64,000 nt of DNA from Peronospora farinosa. Lineage: Eukaryota; Oomycota; Peronosporomycetes; Peronosporales; Peronosporaceae. The DNA is taken from assembly GCA_947646735.1 (NCBI GenBank), contig CANTFK010000085.1, positions 155,972 to 219,971 of the forward strand, written 5' to 3'. Below are positions 21,501 through 30,138 of the stretch, in pieces (position 1 is the stretch's first letter; each line of letters begins with the position of its first letter). Under the pieces are notes generated by a model, which was not told the DNA's origin, ran no database searches, and saw only the letters and a list, made by a program, of their open reading frames with translations. Made by a program: the position numbers and the translations under genes.

Positions 21501-21843
21501 TTTCTACTCGAATGGCTTACGTGAAGCAAATGCTCTTTTTTCACGTACAGCTTTGGACGAATACAAGCCCGTGTTAATATTCTTTACTGATGGTCGTCCT
21601 GCAGATACCAAGAAAGGACCGAAAATGGCAATGGATGTGCGAGCACGTTATGAAAAGTTTGGACTACAATCATTTGTAGTGGGCTATGGACGAGCGAGTG
21701 AATTGGGGGTGGCGGATCTAGCTAAGAGATTGGGAGGTTCTGTTCATCGAACGCTCACTCCTGCGCACTTTGGCGAGACATTCCGCTCAATTTCTCTTTC
21801 GCTTGGAGCTCGTGCTGGACTTATTCACAGCACAACGAGTTAA
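15529..21843 (+). CDS. VLIG-like large GTPase with Cys/His-rich region and C-terminal vWA domain (2104 residues)
   Basis: Probably a large dynamin-superfamily GTPase; its cellular role is unknown. I chose ATG 15529; a TTG-led extension upstream sits next to a splice-acceptor-like CTACAG at 15514-15519, suggesting a 5' UTR intron. The N-terminal half has no family I recognise, with a coiled-coil at about 338-375. The GTPase region has P-loop GKQSTGKS (1052-1059), DFEG (1096-1099) and SVKD (1164-1167) as the likely base-binding motif, resembling interferon-induced very large GTPases. A Cys/His-rich region follows (about 1455-1880) with repeated CGxxC and HxC clusters reminiscent of NF-X1 or treble-clef metal sites. 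The end is a vWA domain with intact MIDAS: DCSGS (1924-1928), GGGT and FFTDGRPAD. The frame is single and unbroken. Confidence 0.9.
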   Translation: MESLQHAESSFENESAAPEKYLFRLMKLVRETQCEMEVIKPVLDELEVMRLCCSFGMMSSVNAKDFNYSALHAREFDDDFVRFLRFELLENSCPGHVNMKGFFGKQTQVSEALVDMKACSRETLASLTEANEGIYCVKVIADQSEAQGNEDEKPSLVVFSWIRDTQFEPQRLRNTPAFVLRFLTGLTPDIICCTSPSDMEQIKTAMASSNDQRDDDLSSYSVSFHIEKQEDQPDSTECMAVSSIDLENIPDDCSEICLIKGSYPAIAITKTMSSAIRTVPVRHTFHVPGSFPEWLKDESKDFRIDLSHGIVRSVKLAQNILKKFEMWPEDEVNACRDAHEKKLNDDYDAATMKLKTEIAEKKTVVDNVSNELFRLRAVGTSNAESDVSSQTAFAAYEAFREWLKSTCSWKIDRKIELSLDTPTRFQEIMGVLFELYSRGHEGELSKIIEMCATNSKAEILKAIKNRNLEKKSSDSKKVVVDGEEQKAMWQSFLVSTAGPLDKLRTKWWLALESVLATVSEERLKDLKSAKKHAKTAWYDDQKVVIANKFNELRKALLSRDGLLLSVSAHTRGKRTVLCEGTREVHAPPTAYHDIVKLNTQERKLKRADERQEYLGRLLLEPDTNHVAIFTVKVRSVVHICTGSERMAAKLIHFPVTTNSRRPPRANEKVVRTFGKFASACDYDARNRVLTFLSKESVGIYKFDESFKRLDCMKHIDLDVRSTLTDLPFTDVLLLDSTVYVTDSSGSSQGIDMHNDQTSSVMSVHAGTEVDVSHSRLLELADHLAVGVVSCAPSDDGAFEGNLECNSRDDHRALPILPLGVKFLTDKVSAQCVDDKVLVLDPLAQKVYVFSIQVTVRSDSYRMRQSDTTGSKSDDPESSNAECPRKQHWMYTFYHVFEKFPVRSSLDRSAPSLVSLLIACPGVENTASALESYHDFLSLLMSDLMELNKPLHGLNLTKDLKVQRSLLGVTFDSKSLKSFFQTLITFLPVQICRAEGNALTVLHDGMDQSLDELDVDVQAWGAADIAESVRFGLLSPLLCAWRGRCVVITSMGKQSTGKSYFLNHLTGSSFAIAGNRCTDGAWMTLRIMQDILLVVLDFEGLGSFERTDQEDVFLSVLNASVSMFTIFRMEMRFDKDIDGLFTKFQKGINLLKNDERLFQGTLYMSVKDVNPNDRQGVLAEFRRKFQKLLTANREQNFLTEMYSGKLGINCSPPLGTLGYYESLRHARQLIEKLVKDSESLRGFKSGSSFHDCIRLVLAKISILDWTAVDKSSQRLEMNELHRKLPGAIRTGCLIPLEAQLKDENLPQCLKDPLLHDENVVSMLALKELSRDYPELSDSWANADQEVTLDEINDEDIDFGPSVCIHASVDSNHIHFTLLSLFQRYLALTSKGSLEKIVDKDYANFDAILSFLVRRRKTKVILWVKQFLGAERFLDEWEQIEQTYFLPFEAQFKRCLHSCAKCQLQCMRSVCHLFNEEHDCGMSHVCRGLCEYCMRNYQPGKEMPHCVGKAGHEGKCDCAKGDHTCGAECSLVGASNCGGLCVMLQGHDGDHRCSVKQHACGAACSATNCGGKCILNTEHSHTVHKCPETQCIHVCEMDSCKERCSTANHFHGQPSLWAKFAEENGQPADDAAFLTIDKGLLHLCNSRHACTATCEADGVCSKTVQVSTSKFSGACDSFDYELKQMVAVRNKCVIVLQPGQINHDGCPHSCVKLLTDGTKTVHGCGVRCSACEYYCDKPVGHDGDHSAAHGNMRNMHFVAQDRVIPWENRKYEVGEKGIAEMCNMFCSSAGRGHVHYLKCDRAASSSCVYSGLPDQRRHCHLELKPHPKHEVDEVLHEKYWKTIGWEDPCRSAAERLVFGKCPYLCDAPEHNGEDKSPSYCDLDVWHDPIATSTITKREGYTIVSGHRFVCSHTSVTGLIHHVFVLDCSGSMRGKPWQKLVEGVRKYILSRLASGATQDLVSVVTFGNQGIIEYERVPIESAPYRRIEFHGGGTFYSNGLREANALFSRTALDEYKPVLIFFTDGRPADTKKGPKMAMDVRARYEKFGLQSFVVGYGRASELGVADLAKRLGGSVHRTLTPAHFGETFRSISLSLGARAGLIHSTTS

Positions 21844-22155
21844 ATGGAGACATGAGTTACATGATTGTTAAGGACGTCTAAGCAGGTTATTTAGGAGAAA
21901 GTGAGCTATGATTTAAGGACGTAAGGACAAAATAATGAATGACTTGCAGGAGATGTTTTTAAAACGCAAGTTGAAGGGACATTGGACCTTGAGGTGGATG
22001 GCTGGGGCCTTTGTAACTGTCGTCGCCCTTATGCTATATTTCTATCTAATATTGTCTTTTGAACTGTATTTCTATTACTATAACTGTATTTCTATCTTTA
22101 CTAATTAGTCTTTTTCACCATTAAAGTCACACAAAAAAATCCTGGCAAGTTAGCC
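21844..22155. other. Intergenic region between the GTPase and RFC3 genes
   Basis: This 312-bp spacer has no gene. At 22040-22110 a short imperfect repeat of CTGTATTTCTAT occurs. It must hold the 3' end of the GTPase mRNA and the RFC3 promoter, both transcribed rightwards. Confidence 0.6.
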
Positions 22156-23361
22156 ATGCTGTGGGTGGATAAATACCGTCCAATGTCTCTCTCGTCACTA
22201 GATTATCATCCTGAAGTGACCAAACGTCTCTCGAATCTATCACAATCATCTGATTTGCCTCATTTGCTTGTCTATGGACCATCCGGTGCTGGTAAAAAGA
22301 CACGTATCATGGCCCTCCTCCGTGCTCTTTATGGCGATGGTGCTCTTAAAGTGCGATTAGAGCACAAATCCTTCAAACTACCAAATCGTAGTATTAAAGT
22401 TGATATTACGACAGTTGCAAGTAATTTTCACATTGAATTAAATCCATCCGATGCGGGGACTCATGATCGTCTTGTAGTACAAGAAATGCTCAAGGAAATT
22501 GCTCAATATCATTTGGCCGATAGTAATGCTCAACGACCTTTTAAAGTTGTTTTACTTATGGAAGTGGATCGATTGAGTAAAAATGCTCAACATGCATTAC
22601 GTCGTACAATGGAAAAGTATACAGCTACTTGTCGTCTTGTATTATGCTGTAATAATCCATCCAAAGTAATTGATCCATTACGTAGTCGCTGTCTTGGAGT
22701 ACGAGTCGGAGCTCCTACAACTGACGACGTGTGCAACATCTTGCAAGGAGTTTGTATGAAGGAAGGAATCGATTATTGTCCTACATTGGGTCAACATATT
22801 GCTATCAAGAGTGAACGGAATCTAAGACGTGCACTACTTATGCTTGAAACTTGTCGTGTCCAAAAGTAAGTTTTTTGTTGATGGACTACTGAGGAATTGA
22901 CAGCTGACTGTTGTTTGCTAGTGTAGTTACCCATTCTCACCCGATCAACAGATTCAATTACCCGCGTGGGAAGAATACATTTGCAGTCTGGCTAAGGTGG
23001 TGTTGCAAGAGCAGTCGCCCGCTGGGTACGTCCAGTTTTTTTTGTTGCCACTTTAAATTAAGTATCGTGAGATTTTTACTCACCTGCTGTTGTTTATGGT
23101 GTATCTTGTAGCCTCTTGAAGGCGCGTGAGATGATCTACGAGCTCATTTCCAATTGTGTGCCGTCTGAGGTGATCCTCAAGGTTTTGTGTCGCGAACTCA
23201 TGAGCCGCCTGGACGACGACCTCAAGCACGAGCTGGTGCAATGGGCCTCATTCTACGAGCACCGTATGCAGCGCGGTTCCAAGGACATTTTCCACTTCGA
23301 GGCCTTCCTGGCCAAGTTCATGGCGCTTTACAAGAAGTTTCTGCTGGACTTGTACATGTAG
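22156..23361 (+). CDS. RFC3: Replication factor C subunit 3 (clamp loader), 3 exons, 352 residues
   Basis: Subunit of the RFC complex that loads PCNA on primed DNA in the nucleus. Exons are 22156-22865, 22927-23025 and 23112-23361; introns of 61 and 86 bp have GTAAGT/TGTAG and GTACGT/TTGTAG ends, and the summed length is a multiple of three. The protein opens WVDKYRP, the standard RFC start, then Walker A GPSGAGKKT at 41-49. It has the subunit-3 form of Walker B (LLMEVDRLSKNAQ, without canonical DE), the LRRTMEKY segment and the arginine-finger motif RSRC. The junctions restore the family segment CRVQNYPFSPDQQ and the C-terminal YEHRMQRGSKDIFHFEAF. Length is close to human RFC3 (356). Confidence 0.96.
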
Positions 23362-23484
23362 CGAGTAACGAGCCAGCCAATAAACTGACATCTACACAGC
23401 CACAAATACTCTCGTCTACCAGTCGTCCCGTTATGCACAAATGTTTGATTTGCTATTTGCCAGCCATTCGTCTCAAGCGAGACC

Positions 23485-24626
23485 ATGTGGCAGGTGGCCG
23501 TCTTGACACAATTTGAGACGCTGCGAGCGTTCTTGTCGAGCAACGAGTGCGAGAACGTCAAGTCGGCGCTATTTGAACAGTGCGGAGCTACTCGAGTCAA
23601 TGCTAAAACCAGTCAGGAAGCGACTGCAGCCACGTTCCACGAGACAGATGCACTTATTACTGCGGGTAGCAGTGACTCAGCACATCTCGAGCGGTAATGT
23701 AGACCACAGGCTACCGACTTATCTCTGTTTACTGCTAACTAGTCTGGTACTTGCTGATTAGGTGGAAGAAGTGGAAGCTCGAAGGTGCAAAGATTGACAA
23801 ACTCATGTCGACGACCGCCAGTGAAGCGAACACTGCGCTGAAGATTCTAGCGACAAAGGTAACAAACCTGCGCTTCTTCGCTCGTGGCAAACGTGGCGTT
23901 TTGTATGCTGGTGAATTGCGCTTGAACGATAAGCCGGTGGTGGCTAAACTGGCGGCAGATACGACTTTCGCTGAATCGGTGACGCTGGAGGCGCGTTGGC
24001 TCCAAGTGGTGAACCGCATGGGAATTGGCGCGAAGCTGATCGACTCTGGCAGTGGCTGGTTCCTTTGCGAGCGACTCGAAGGCAAGAACGTGGTGGAGTT
24101 TTTAGGCCAAGACCACAAGGTCACTACTCCAGCCAACGCTCGGTGGGTCATCCGTGAAATGCTATGCCAGGTATGCTGGAAAGTATGGCTTCGTGTTAGA
24201 TAGATGTCCAATTAATGTCCAAGCTTATCTACTAGTGCTTTTCCATGGACCTCATGGGGGTGAACAAGGAAGAGATGACGCACCCACACCGCCATATCAT
24301 CGTGCACCGCTCTATGCAGCTGCCGGGAAACTGGCGATGCACGTTCATCGACTTTGAAAAGTGCTCTTCTTCCAGAAAACCTAAAAATGTGACACAACTC
24401 TGCCAGGTACGCTCAGTCATTCAGTTGCCGAGTCTTGCCTATGACATATGCAAACATTCAATCTCGTTGTCATCTGCAGTTTCTAAGTTCTCCACGAATG
24501 ATTGCGCTGCTGGCAAGTAAACACGTTAAGTTTGACATTCTGAAGCTCCGACAGAGTACAAAGCGTTACAAGCAGAAGCTTTCTACCCATACATTCAGCG
24601 GCATTATGCACGTCTTTGGGCTCTAG
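23485..24626 (+). CDS. Archaeal-type (COG2112-like) protein kinase, 4 exons, 311 residues
   Basis: Predicted serine/threonine kinase related to the small archaeal kinases of the MJ1073 type. Exons are 23485-23693, 23762-24170, 24236-24406 and 24480-24626; each intron is 65-73 bp with GT-AG ends and the sum is a multiple of three. The first exon has no match that I recognise. The kinase part begins near RGKRGVLYAGEL, with the likely ATP-binding lysine in VVAKL, EARWLQ as the helix-C glutamate region, GVNKEEMTHPHRHIIV replacing a standard catalytic loop, and IDFEKC as the metal-binding motif. KNVTQLCQFL near the end, formed across the last junction, is typical of this family. The catalytic loop lacks the usual HRD, as in the archaeal proteins. 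Confidence 0.8.
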
Positions 24627-24710
24627 ATGCATCAAATTGATGCAGCACGAATACCAAACAAGCTCGTCTCTCTCTCACTTTCAGATTTTCAAGCCATCAC
24701 GTTAAACCCA

Positions 24711-25178
24711 ATGACTACCCGGAACTCCCGCTACTGGCACAGCTTCCTGTCCAATCTTTTGACCTCTTCTAATGTCTCTGACGACATGATTGAATCCTCG
24801 TATGACGGTGTGTGCTTCTTCACGCTCTCGGGTCGCATTGAATACCGTAATGGCTGCTTTTGTGCTTCTTCGTCATCTGATTCTCTAGACGTAGATCCTC
24901 TACAATTCTTGGCCCTTTTTGACCAACTCACACGTCAGGCCATTCAAAAGAAGAGACATATTGAGAGCATGACACCTGCTCTAAGGTTTGGTTCCAACGT
25001 CTTCCACGTTGTGTCAGCTACCTTTTCGAGTATCTGTGCTGTCTCGAATGGTAGAACTCATGGTCTTGTGGTGGAAAAGCTTTCATTTGGAGTGTTAGTG
25101 GTGGCCTTTTCAGCCCCGTTGCGACTGGAGACGGTCTTTAGTCGTCTAGAGGACGCATGTGCTGCTCATCGGTACTAA
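24711..25178 (+). CDS. Profilin-like protein (155 residues)
   Basis: Resembles profilin, a small actin-monomer-binding protein of the cytosol, in length and pattern. It opens with an aromatic helix (RYWHSFLSNLL), has a central YDGVCFFTLSG strand pair, and ends with LVVEKLSFGVLVVAF and an amphipathic final helix, in the same places as in profilin. Identity is low and the middle is longer, so another member of the same fold is possible. The frame is open back to ATG 24627, but a pyrimidine tract ending TTTCAG at 24679-24684 looks like a splice acceptor, so I start at 24711. The kinase gene ends only 84 bp upstream on the same strand. Confidence 0.5.
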   Translation: MTTRNSRYWHSFLSNLLTSSNVSDDMIESSYDGVCFFTLSGRIEYRNGCFCASSSSDSLDVDPLQFLALFDQLTRQAIQKKRHIESMTPALRFGSNVFHVVSATFSSICAVSNGRTHGLVVEKLSFGVLVVAFSAPLRLETVFSRLEDACAAHRY

Positions 25179-25812
25179 TTCATACGAACCACTCTTCAGG
25201 ACATTCGCCGTCATGTTTGGCAAGGTAGAGACTGGCTGCTATGGATTTCGACACTGCCTTCAACTTTTACATCAAGGACTCGAGCTTCCCAGAGCATGAC
25301 CAGACAAATGATCTCTGTGCTGTCATCTCCACACGCGCCTCGATTTGTAAACGTGTAAACTCGTTAAGGTAGACGAAATGATCTCATGTGATGCTACTTT
25401 TGCCATTTCTATGCAATGTACTTGCATTGTCTTCTGGCTGCCCGAGTCGAATCGAGGCTATCAGGAAAAATGGGGCCTACTTATGATAGTAAAGTGATAG
25501 GGAGTTGAAGTCAAGGCAACAGAGTTACAGACATGTCGAGTAGCAAGTCAGGCTGGTGGCGGATGGACGAAATGACCGACAGCGGGTGCAAAATAGTTTT
25601 GCACGCAAGCGGATGCAGGACAAGCAACATTTAGTTGGGCCGCGAGGAAGTTACAAAAGCAGATGAAGCAACAGGAGGACAGTGCCATCGGCACTGGTCA
25701 AGATGAAGTGTAGGAATTAGTTGGTCGTGTCTTCTCGAGTTCCATTTTCCAGTCCATTACACTTTTGACGCGAGCGATAGCAGCAGCGTCCAAATTGATG
25801 AGTTCAAGGGCA
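25179..25812. other. Intergenic region, convergent gene ends
   Basis: This 634-bp stretch separates the profilin-like gene from the convergent hydrolase gene. A 43-codon frame at 25241-25372 (+), MDFDTAFNFYIKDSSF and onward, has protein-like composition but no homology that I know. It could be a small gene, an exon or a relic. Nothing is seen at 25373-25812. Confidence 0.45.
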
Positions 25813-27451
25813 TCACGCTACCTGTTGCGTATCCGTGGTACTCGCAGGCTCCAACATGATCCACTTCAGCAACTTAACCATATCCGCCCGGCAGCTAACC
25901 GTGTCTCCCATCATTGCAAGAATCATATCTTCATGTGTGCAATCGGCTACTTCGCAGTAGACAGCATTTTGGCCTGCTTTCTTCTGAAAAATGTACACGA
26001 CAACGACATGTCTGTGTTAGATATACAGAAGCCTGCATGCAACGATGTTGTCAAGATGCGTACCAAACTGGAAGCAAACTTCTTCGAAGAGCTTGAAGGA
26101 ACAGCCTGGAAGAAACGATCAATCACACGTCTACATAATGATTCACTTATTGTGACAAAAGGTATGTACCGTGTCATTATCTCCATGCAGGAGATAGAAC
26201 GCAGGGAGCGAAAAAGCTATAGCACGTCGCACACAATTGCGTCGGTGATGAGCACGACATGAAGTTCAATAAGAAGCCTCTCATCACGATGAGCTACGCA
26301 CCTATGTTTTCCGTCTCTTTGATAAGTGCTGTCGCGCTGTGCTTCTTAAAATTGGCCACGCCTAGCATAGCAGGCTTCATTGCAGATATCTCGTGTACTC
26401 CTATCATGATCACCCAATTAGTTAAGTTGGCTCAACATTTGTTTGAAGTAAGAGAAGATACCATTAAATGGCCCCACGATGCGTTCACTCTCGAAGATGT
26501 AATGATCCGACACGTCGTACGGCGCTGCTAGGCCAATGAATCCCTTAACGTAGTTTCCAATCTCCTTTTCCTTCACAGCCTGCACACAGGAGACATTAAC
26601 GATTGCTATATCATAGAGATATCCAGAAGCTACAATACCTCCTTATCATTGCCAGCTAGACGGAGAGCAGACTTTACCAGGGCTAAAGACCCTATGTGTC
26701 CACCAGACGAGTGTCCGCTTAGATAAAGTTTGCTGGGATCTCCACCGAGCGCATGACAGTTCTCCGCCACCCAAAAGACCTACCACAGATCCATCATAGC
26801 CACGAATTAGCTTCTGCAGTAACAACAAAAGTCTTTTCATTCACACACAGCATTCTCAACGTCCTCAATCATATCCACCACTGAGCCAATGGGGAACGCT
26901 CTGTAACTCATGACTGCTACCAGGAAGCCCTGTGTGGCTAGATACTCTCCAACTAGAGCATACTGCCACTTATGACCAAAAGTCCAACCTCCTCCGTGCA
27001 AAAAAACAAGAACTGGTTTTGCTTTGCCTTCCTGAACTCCATAAACGTCGAGAGTATTACGTTCATGAATTCCATAGCGGCAATTCGCACGACAGTCTCG
27101 AGGTGTCCACAACAACAGTCGACCGATTCTTTTTGCTAGCTGAGGCTTTACCAGACACAAAAGGTACTCCGAGCTGGCGATAAGTTGTCCAATGAACGCG
27201 TATCTAAAAGTTGCGTGCACGTGATCGGACCATGGAAGACGAGGTTCGTTCTGCTGCAGCAGAGCGTGTTGCTGGCAAAGACTTCGCACAGTTTTGCGGG
27301 CGTAAACGAGGAGAGCGAGGGCAAGCGCCATACGCTGGAGGTTCGGCATGCTTTCCATGTTGTCAACGACAATTAAATTCTGATTTGACCGGAACGAGTG
27401 ATTGGTGGTCACCGCAGCTTTTAACGGGGACAAGAATGCACTTTCTGACAT
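25813..27451 (-). CDS. Isoprenylcysteine methylesterase-like alpha/beta hydrolase, 7 exons, 406 residues
   Basis: Predicted carboxylesterase close to plant ICME, which removes the methyl ester from prenylated proteins; the substrate here is inferred. Exons (minus strand) are 27451-26849, 26779-26639, 26579-26462, 26400-26302, 26216-26170, 26105-26064 and 25983-25813. All six introns (59-85 bp) have GT-AG ends, phases agree and the total is 1221 bases. The N-terminus has a hydrophobic segment (MALALALLVYA) that may anchor it in a membrane. The oxyanion motif is HGGGW at 152-156, the nucleophile elbow GHSSGG has Ser225, the acid lies in HGDND (331-335), and the likely catalytic His is 367 in CTHED. 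The nucleophile, acid and His segments all come together only after splicing. An inner ATG at 27358 is an alternative start. Confidence 0.88.
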
Positions 27452-27496
27452 TTAGTTCCACTTCTCCTTCTACAGATTTAGTAGTGCTGCTACCAT

Positions 27497-28929
27497 TTAG
27501 TAGGGCACGTACTCAAGCTCATGGCAATTGTCAAACTGGACGACATCACCCCCTATAAACTTCGCCAGGGGATCAATACCCGAAAAGTTTTTCCATTGCT
27601 CAAATGTCCGTTTCGTACCAAGAGTAAAGTTTTTTAAATCCGTATGGTCAAAATCTTCCTTCGTGACAGGCAATTTGAGACTATATCGAACGCGGCGCCT
27701 AGACTTTTGCTGTATTAGATACCGCGCGTTCCAATCGCGCTCCCACACCACCTTTCGCTTCTCGTACCAGTGGTAAACGATGTTTTCCGACGGCGCGTAG
27801 AAATCGTAACCGTTAGTCCAAAGTCGGGCGGCACGCGAATACTCTTCACCATGGAAAAGGTACGGCGTGTATGGGTCGTCGCGCACCTCCTTTGCCTGCT
27901 TGCAACCGCCAAAGTTGAATCCGCCAGCCAGCTGCGATGACAACCTTGGCTTGGGCATATCCGTCTTATTAATCCATAAAGGAATTATGTACTGCACCAT
28001 AGCGTCCGGATCATCCGTTTCAATACGCGCCATGCACATGCAGTGCAAAATATCGTCGAGTTCCTTTGTCTTCGCCACGGACATTGGGTACACAGTGATG
28101 ATGGCGTTCGGGTTGTCCAGCGAGTCCCATTGCGCGATGATTTTCTCGTCCCAGTTGGGGACAAAAACCAAGTGCGAGTCAATTGCCATGCAAAAATCTT
28201 CATCGGTGACGGCCTTTACCGTCTCATACCGCGCAGTAGTTGGACCCTATAATGTAAAAAAAAACACCAGCGATGGACACCCATCACATAGTCAGACACA
28301 TGGCAACAATAAAAAGGCCCTCTCTCTCTATCTATTACCTACCGTCGCATTGGCAGCATCGATCTGAGAAGACACAATCTGCGAGCGTCGACATAATTTC
28401 TCTCCCACAAGTTTGCAAAACTCTTCACTGCATGAAAGTTCCTTCTTTGTGGGGTAAATCTGGTCGTAGATACTAATTTTGATATCATCAGGTGCCACTG
28501 CATTGTCAAAAATTGAGCGTAACATTTCGGAACATCTTTTGCAATAAAGTATCAGCATTAGTAATCCATTGACTCAACCCCTTTGGAACAGGAACATATA
28601 TATTCATACCTCGTTGAGTCACGGTAGTTGGCGACCAAAATGATGGTCTTACGTCCATTTACAACGGATTGTGACCCTGGGGGTTGTAAAACAGATGGTG
28701 AGTCCATCTCCTGGTTACTACGCAAGTAAACATCGTGGTTCTCAACTGAAATGTCCACAGCCACGCCATTGGCTGCGTATTCTTGCAAATAGAGAAACTC
28801 ATAGAGCACCACAATAAGGCACATAATAGGAACGACTATAAGCATAGCCATACGTAGATCCCATCCAATACCTTTACGTAGAGCTCCACGGGAGCTCACA
28901 CGTCCATATGGCTGAAAACTTGTCTTCAT
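27497..28929 (-). CDS. Type II membrane glycosyltransferase of the GlcNAc family, 3 exons, 420 residues
   Basis: Predicted Golgi glycosyltransferase of the PF11397 (GlcNAc) family, which includes the enzyme that modifies Skp1 in Dictyostelium. Exons on the minus strand are 28929-28610, 28535-28343 and 28246-27497, with GTATGA/AAAAG and GTAGGT/TATAG introns; phases agree and the sum is a multiple of three. A single transmembrane segment at about 27-47 (MAMLIVVPIMCLIVVLYEF) gives a type II topology. The catalytic region has TIILVANYRDS, then GPTTARYETVKAV followed by the acidic DSH motif in FCMAIDSHLVF and NWD. The C-terminus ends DPLAKFIGG. Start and stop lie 45 bp from the hydrolase gene, head to tail on the same strand. 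Confidence 0.88.
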
Positions 28930-28971
28930 TGATTAATAGTCGTCTTTTTCTTTTTTTGTCTTGTCCTTTAG

Positions 28972-29863
28972 TGTAACGGGGTTACACGACTAGGATTCGA
29001 TAATCGATAACGCTGCATCATACACAGATAAAGGTATTAAGTATGAGCGTTAAGATACGGTATTCGGTAATACCGTATCTTATCGATTAGGATTCGATAA
29101 TCGATAACGCTGTACTAAGTACATCATACACAGATGTTTAGACGATACGTCGTCCAATAGCAAAGTCTGCATCTAATAATTACTATTATACAGTAGTGTA
29201 GTGTACTTAGAATAGGACTATTCATAAAATCTTAAAGCATAAATAAAATCAGTTTTCCTTTTGAGTTTGAGGTCGCAAGTCGTTATGACTTGTTCTCTTG
29301 TGCACTTCGTGCGTTGGTTCTCTGAACATATAAGCTTCTAGCTTGTTCTTGCACTCTGTGCGTTGGTTCTCTGAACCTTAAGCTTATTGCTTGCTGACTA
29401 AAAGTCTCTTTCCTCGTTCCTTAGAACAGGGTGGCTTTCAGTCGTTTAATTAGTTCCTTAGAACTAAGTAGCTTTTAGCCTTAACTCTATTTAGTTCTAT
29501 GGAACTAAGAGGCTTTTAGCCTAATAAGTCTTCCTCTGACGTAAGAGCTGCGTAGCTCCGCTACATGTTGTGTCGATTATACGTGGTTGACAAAGTATAC
29601 AAAGTGTACGAATTGTAACAGAACTCATAAGTCCGCAAATTGTCTCACAGAATTTATCGTATTTAAGTAAACAATAGCATTTGTTTATAATCTGTAGTAC
29701 TAAGATCATACCGGTATGTACCGCAGCAGATACTGTGTCAGAGCTTGGCCAGAGCAAATAGCTGCAGCAATGCTGGCTCGCCCATACGCCAGATTTTGTC
29801 AGCCACGTAATGATTCTCATTCAAGACCACTTGTTCGCCCTGTAATGGGGTAAGCCCGTTACA
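28972..29863 (+). repeat. Putative degenerate solo LTR of a second Gypsy family
   Basis: The stretch begins TGTAACGGGG and ends AGCCCGTTACA, a TG...CA pair, and the last 23 bases form the same hairpin-like motif (GTAATGGGG...AGCCCGTTAC) that ends the LTR of element F at 48236. Inside are loose repeats of TAGTTC/GAACTA and CTTTTAGCC (29270-29525) and two copies of GATTCGATAATCGATAACG. No matching target duplication was found (TTTAG against TAATA), so the ends are tentative. A minus frame of 99 codons at 29521-29820 is not recognised. Confidence 0.45.
29051..29082. repeat. Perfect 14-bp inverted repeat with a 4-base loop
   Basis: The left arm is TAAGATACGGTATT (29051-29064), the loop CGGT and the right arm AATACCGTATCTTA (29069-29082). 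It sits between two direct repeats of GATTCGATAATCGATAACG (starting near 28994 and 29092). It could be a relic of a small transposon or a structured LTR segment. Confidence 0.7.
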
Positions 29864-30134
29864 TAATATTGACACTTATATGAAGTGCCAATAAAAGGTA
29901 TTATTATAACGAATAATATTTGACACTATTACCTTTTCCTGTAATATTGTTCCTGCATCTCCTTGAAGTTGGAGATATCCCTCTAACTGGTTGATATAGG
30001 CCATTATATCAACCAATGCGTTTACCAGTGACCGATGGACCCACGCAATGAATAGAGGGCACAAAAGGCAACATACATATTTGTACTTTTATATTGCTAA
30101 GACAATTCTAAAAAAACAAATTCACATTTTTTAA
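29864..30134. other. AT-rich spacer before element D
   Basis: No gene that I can support. A minus frame of 62 codons at 29876-30064 is not recognised. The last four bases before the LTR (30135-30138, GTAG) are one copy of the target duplication of element D. Confidence 0.5.
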
Positions 30135-30138
30135 GTAG

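Noticed and set aside
25947..26186. Minus frame of 79 codons as a separate small gene
   Set aside because: It spans two exons and introns of the hydrolase; the spliced reading gives the HGDND and CTHED motifs in place.
25813..27451. Hydrolase as a pseudogene, because its frame is broken many times
   Set aside because: Each break is resolved by a 59-85 bp GT-AG intron with matching phase, and the sum is divisible by three.
14046..30138. tRNA, rRNA or other structured RNA genes in the host island
   Set aside because: I looked for T-arm and box motifs and long hairpins and found none that I can support.
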